The notes under the pieces: model-generated
Told to the model about the DNA's origin: nothing
The model's database searches: none
Seen by the model: the letters and a program-made list of their open reading frames with translations, nothing else
Position numbers and translations under genes: made by a program
Assembly: GCA_016709545.1 (NCBI GenBank)
Contig: JADJMO010000010.1
Location: forward strand, 124,001-188,000
Reading direction: 5' to 3'
Length of the DNA stretch: 64,000 bases
From: Myxococcales bacterium
GTDB lineage: Bacteria; Myxococcota_A; Polyangia; Polyangiales; JADJMO01
Shown here: positions 61,919 through 64,000 of the stretch, piece by piece
Position numbering within the stretch: the first letter of the stretch is position 1
How the letters are laid out: each line of letters starts with the position of its first letter

Positions 61919-63652
61919 ATGGACCAAGCGACCGAGATCGCCAAGACCATCCTCGAAGGCTTCGACCGTCACTACCGCCTGTTCCGCGAGATCAGCGCCG
62001 CGGCCAAGGGCCGCTTCGAGCGCGGCGAGTGGGCCGCCCAGCGCGAGGCGGGCAAGGCCCGCATCCAGTTCTACGATCTGCGCGTCGCCGAGGCGACCGA
62101 GAACCTAGAGCAGCGGTTCCCCGAGAGCGGCGCCGACGAGGCGCTGTGGCCGGCGGTGAAGCTCGCGTACATCGGCCTCCTCTACGAGCACAAGCAGCCT
62201 GAGTGCGCGGAGACCTTCTACAACTCGGTCGCCTGCCGCGTGCTCCACCGGCGCTACTACCGCAACGACTACATCTTCTTCCGCCCGGCGATCTCGACCG
62301 AGCACCTCTCCGGCGAGGCGCCGACCTACCGCTGCTTCTACCCCAAGGAAGAAGACCTCGTGCCCACCTTCCGCGAGGTGGTGGAGAGCTTCGGGCTCGC
62401 GTGCCCCTTCGAGGACCTCGAGCGCGACCTCGGCTACGTGCGCCGCGCGATCGGCGACGCGTTCAGCAAGAAGCGGCCGCCCAACTTCCAGCTGCAGGTG
62501 CTCTCCTCGCTGTTCTACCGGAACAAGGCCGCGTACCTCGTCGGCAAGGTGGTCGCCGGCAGCGTCGAGAGCCCGTTCGTGATCCCGATCCTGCGCAGCG
62601 ACGACGGGCGGCTCTACCTCGACACGATCTGCCTCAAGCCCGAGAACATCGGGCGCATCTTCAGCCTCGCGCGCGCCTATTTCCTGGCCGACATGGAGGT
62701 CCCCTCGGCCTACGTGGCGTTCCTCCACTCGATCATGCCGAGCAAGCGCAACGCCGAGCTCTACACCGTCGTCGGGCTGCAGAAGCAGGGCAAGACCCTG
62801 CTCTATCGCGACCTGCACCACCACCTGCGACACTCCACCGACGCGTTCGTCAGCGCACCCGGCACCCGCGGCATGGTGATGGTCGTCTTCACGCTGCCGT
62901 CGTTCCCGTACGTCTTCAAGATCATCCGCGACTGGTTCCAGCCCCCCAAGGAGGGCGACGCGGCGAAGGTGCGCGCGGCCTACCAGCTCGTGAAGAACCA
63001 CGACCGCGTCGGGCGCATGTCCGACACCCTCGAGTACTCCCACGTGGCCTTCCCTCGCGACCGGTTCTCTGCGGAGCTCGTGGCCGAGTTCGAGCGGCTC
63101 GCTCCGTCCATCGTCGCCTACGACGGCGACCAGCTCATCATCAAGCACCTGTGGGTCGAGCGGCGCATGGTCCCCCTCGATCTCTACGTCCGCGACGCCG
63201 ACGACGAGCAGCTGGAGCACGTCGTCGTCGAGTACGGCAACGCCATCCGGGAGCTCGCCTCGGCCAACATCTTCCCGGGCGACCTGCTGCTCAAGAACTT
63301 CGGCGTCACCCGCTACGGACGCGTCGTGTTCTACGACTACGACGAGATCGGCTACCTGACCGACTACACGTTCCGGCGCATGCCGAGCTCGAGCCACGAC
63401 GACGACGACACGCGGAGCAACGACTGGTTCTCGGTGAGCGAGAACGACGTGTTCCCCGAGCAGTTCCCCACGTTCTTGCTGCCGCCCGGCAAGCCACGGC
63501 AGCTGTTCCTGCGGCACCACGGGGACCTCGCCGACCCCGCCTTCTGGATCGGGGCCCAGGAGCGGTGCCGGCAAGGGGAACAGGGCGACCTGTTCCCCTA
63601 TCCTGAGTCGCTGCGCTTCCGGAATCGCTTCGCGGAGGCGCCGCTCACTTGA
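61919..63652 (+). CDS. aceK: Isocitrate dehydrogenase kinase/phosphatase
   Basis: 577 residues. One protein that phosphorylates and dephosphorylates the Icd serine. It carries family-specific stretches: TFYNSVACRVLHRRYYRND, GEAPTYRCFYPKEED, VVGLQKQGKTLLYRDLHHHL (ATP loop region) and VFYDYDEIGYLTDYTFRRMP. The length equals the E. coli enzyme. In enterobacteria aceK lies in aceBAK; here it follows icd, its own target. No aceA or aceB is in the window. The stop overlaps the convergent oxidase gene by 8 bases. Confidence 0.95.
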   Translation: MDQATEIAKTILEGFDRHYRLFREISAAAKGRFERGEWAAQREAGKARIQFYDLRVAEATENLEQRFPESGADEALWPAVKLAYIGLLYEHKQPECAETFYNSVACRVLHRRYYRNDYIFFRPAISTEHLSGEAPTYRCFYPKEEDLVPTFREVVESFGLACPFEDLERDLGYVRRAIGDAFSKKRPPNFQLQVLSSLFYRNKAAYLVGKVVAGSVESPFVIPILRSDDGRLYLDTICLKPENIGRIFSLARAYFLADMEVPSAYVAFLHSIMPSKRNAELYTVVGLQKQGKTLLYRDLHHHLRHSTDAFVSAPGTRGMVMVVFTLPSFPYVFKIIRDWFQPPKEGDAAKVRAAYQLVKNHDRVGRMSDTLEYSHVAFPRDRFSAELVAEFERLAPSIVAYDGDQLIIKHLWVERRMVPLDLYVRDADDEQLEHVVVEYGNAIRELASANIFPGDLLLKNFGVTRYGRVVFYDYDEIGYLTDYTFRRMPSSSHDDDDTRSNDWFSVSENDVFPEQFPTFLLPPGKPRQLFLRHHGDLADPAFWIGAQERCRQGEQGDLFPYPESLRFRNRFAEAPLT

Positions 63653-64000
63653 ACGGCGGCGGCGACGGCAGCGCGACGATGTGCGGATCGTGGAACCGCG
63701 ATGGCGCGTTCGAGCGCTTCACGCCGTCCGGGTACGCCGAGATCCCCTGCGGGAACCGGAAGACCTCGCTCGGGTCGTACTTGTGCTTCACGAAGAGGAG
63801 GCTCGGGTACGAGTCGCCCCAGTACATCCACCGGTACTCCGGGTCCGGATCGAAGGGGTAGTTCTGGTACATGTGCCCGTTCCAGAACCCGTCGACGAGC
63901 GCGAGGCCGTCGTTCATCCACTTCACGGCCGCGTCGTACTGGCTCGCGTCCGGGTAGAACGAGTCGATGAACACGTTGAAGTCGCAGTCGCGGTGGATGT
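63645..64000 (-). CDS. FAD-linked oxidase, berberine-bridge C-terminal part (5' truncated by window edge)
   Basis: About 118 codons of the end of an FAD-linked oxidoreductase. The segment NGHMYQNYPFDPDPEYRWMY then WGDSYPSLLFVKHKYDPSEVF and RFPQGISAYP matches the BBE (berberine and berberine-like) domain: the WGxxxxxLxxVKxxYDPxxVFRFPQ motif that closes the active site. The frame is open through base 64000, so the FAD-binding part lies outside. The substrate is unknown; relatives oxidise alkaloids, sugars or secondary metabolites. Confidence 0.8.
   Translation of the reverse strand, partial: IHRDCDFNVFIDSFYPDASQYDAAVKWMNDGLALVDGFWNGHMYQNYPFDPDPEYRWMYWGDSYPSLLFVKHKYDPSEVFRFPQGISAYPDGVKRSNAPSRFHDPHIVALPSPPPFK

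Overview
The window looks like a chromosomal segment of a high-GC myxobacterium or close relative (Polyangiales-type former Deltaproteobacteria). The reasons are very strong G/C preference at third codon positions, three Ser/Thr protein kinases, an FHA protein, NtrC-type and ECF-sigma regulation, a MYXO-CTERM sorting tail, and many lipoproteins with Thr-Asp-Gly-rich linkers. No mobile element, integrase, CRISPR array, rRNA or tRNA was seen. Most of it reads as ordinary, densely packed chromosome, with many start/stop overlaps and no gap over 300 bases.

Layout. 1-5.8 kb: end of an MFS transporter, a lipoprotein, a frameshifted PhnD-like protein, a RhlE-type helicase, a PlsC acyltransferase, a trypsin-fold pseudoprotease, and a universal-stress/CBS gene pair. 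5.8-13.4 kb: an FHA protein with a degenerate phosphatase domain, a secreted GH31 glycosidase, an MDR oxidoreductase, SerA, a DUF2892-sigma-antisigma operon, and TrmO. 13.4-22.5 kb: a large membrane protein, an S24-like/GNAT fusion, IleS with an unusual KMSKS region, a Tat-like lipoprotein and a FemAB-like protein. 22.5-29 kb: a Cys-rich lipoprotein, a 1460-residue lipoprotein metalloprotease and an ATP-grasp protein. 29-36.2 kb: an NtrC-type response regulator and its histidine kinase, divergent from an EmrA-EmrB-TolC pump. Both sides carry sigma-54-like promoter elements, with direct repeats between them. This is the most system-like unit in the window.

36.2-44.4 kb: a Pro/Cys-rich barrel protein, a TetR-hydroxylase operon with two clear operators, GNAT and PCL-repeat lipoprotein genes, a lysine 2,3-aminomutase-family enzyme, rpmI-rplT, a Gfo/Idh/MocA oxidoreductase and a beta-helix lipoprotein. 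44.4-53.3 kb: three Ser/Thr kinases, an M61 peptidase-thioesterase-hydrolase operon and a glycosyltransferase. 53.3-58.5 kb: a coupled run DUF4350-MoxR-DUF58-RsmA followed by ArfB. 58.6-64 kb: a 57-residue protein, a MYXO-CTERM PQQ-type dehydrogenase, icd and aceK separated by a terminator-like hairpin, and the end of a berberine-bridge-type oxidase.

Two cautions apply. At least six apparent single-base indels break otherwise good genes in the first 40 kb, and two or three more are suspected. Nearly all fall in short G/C runs, so sequencing error is more likely than real decay. Long open frames antisense to real genes are common here because of composition and were not annotated.
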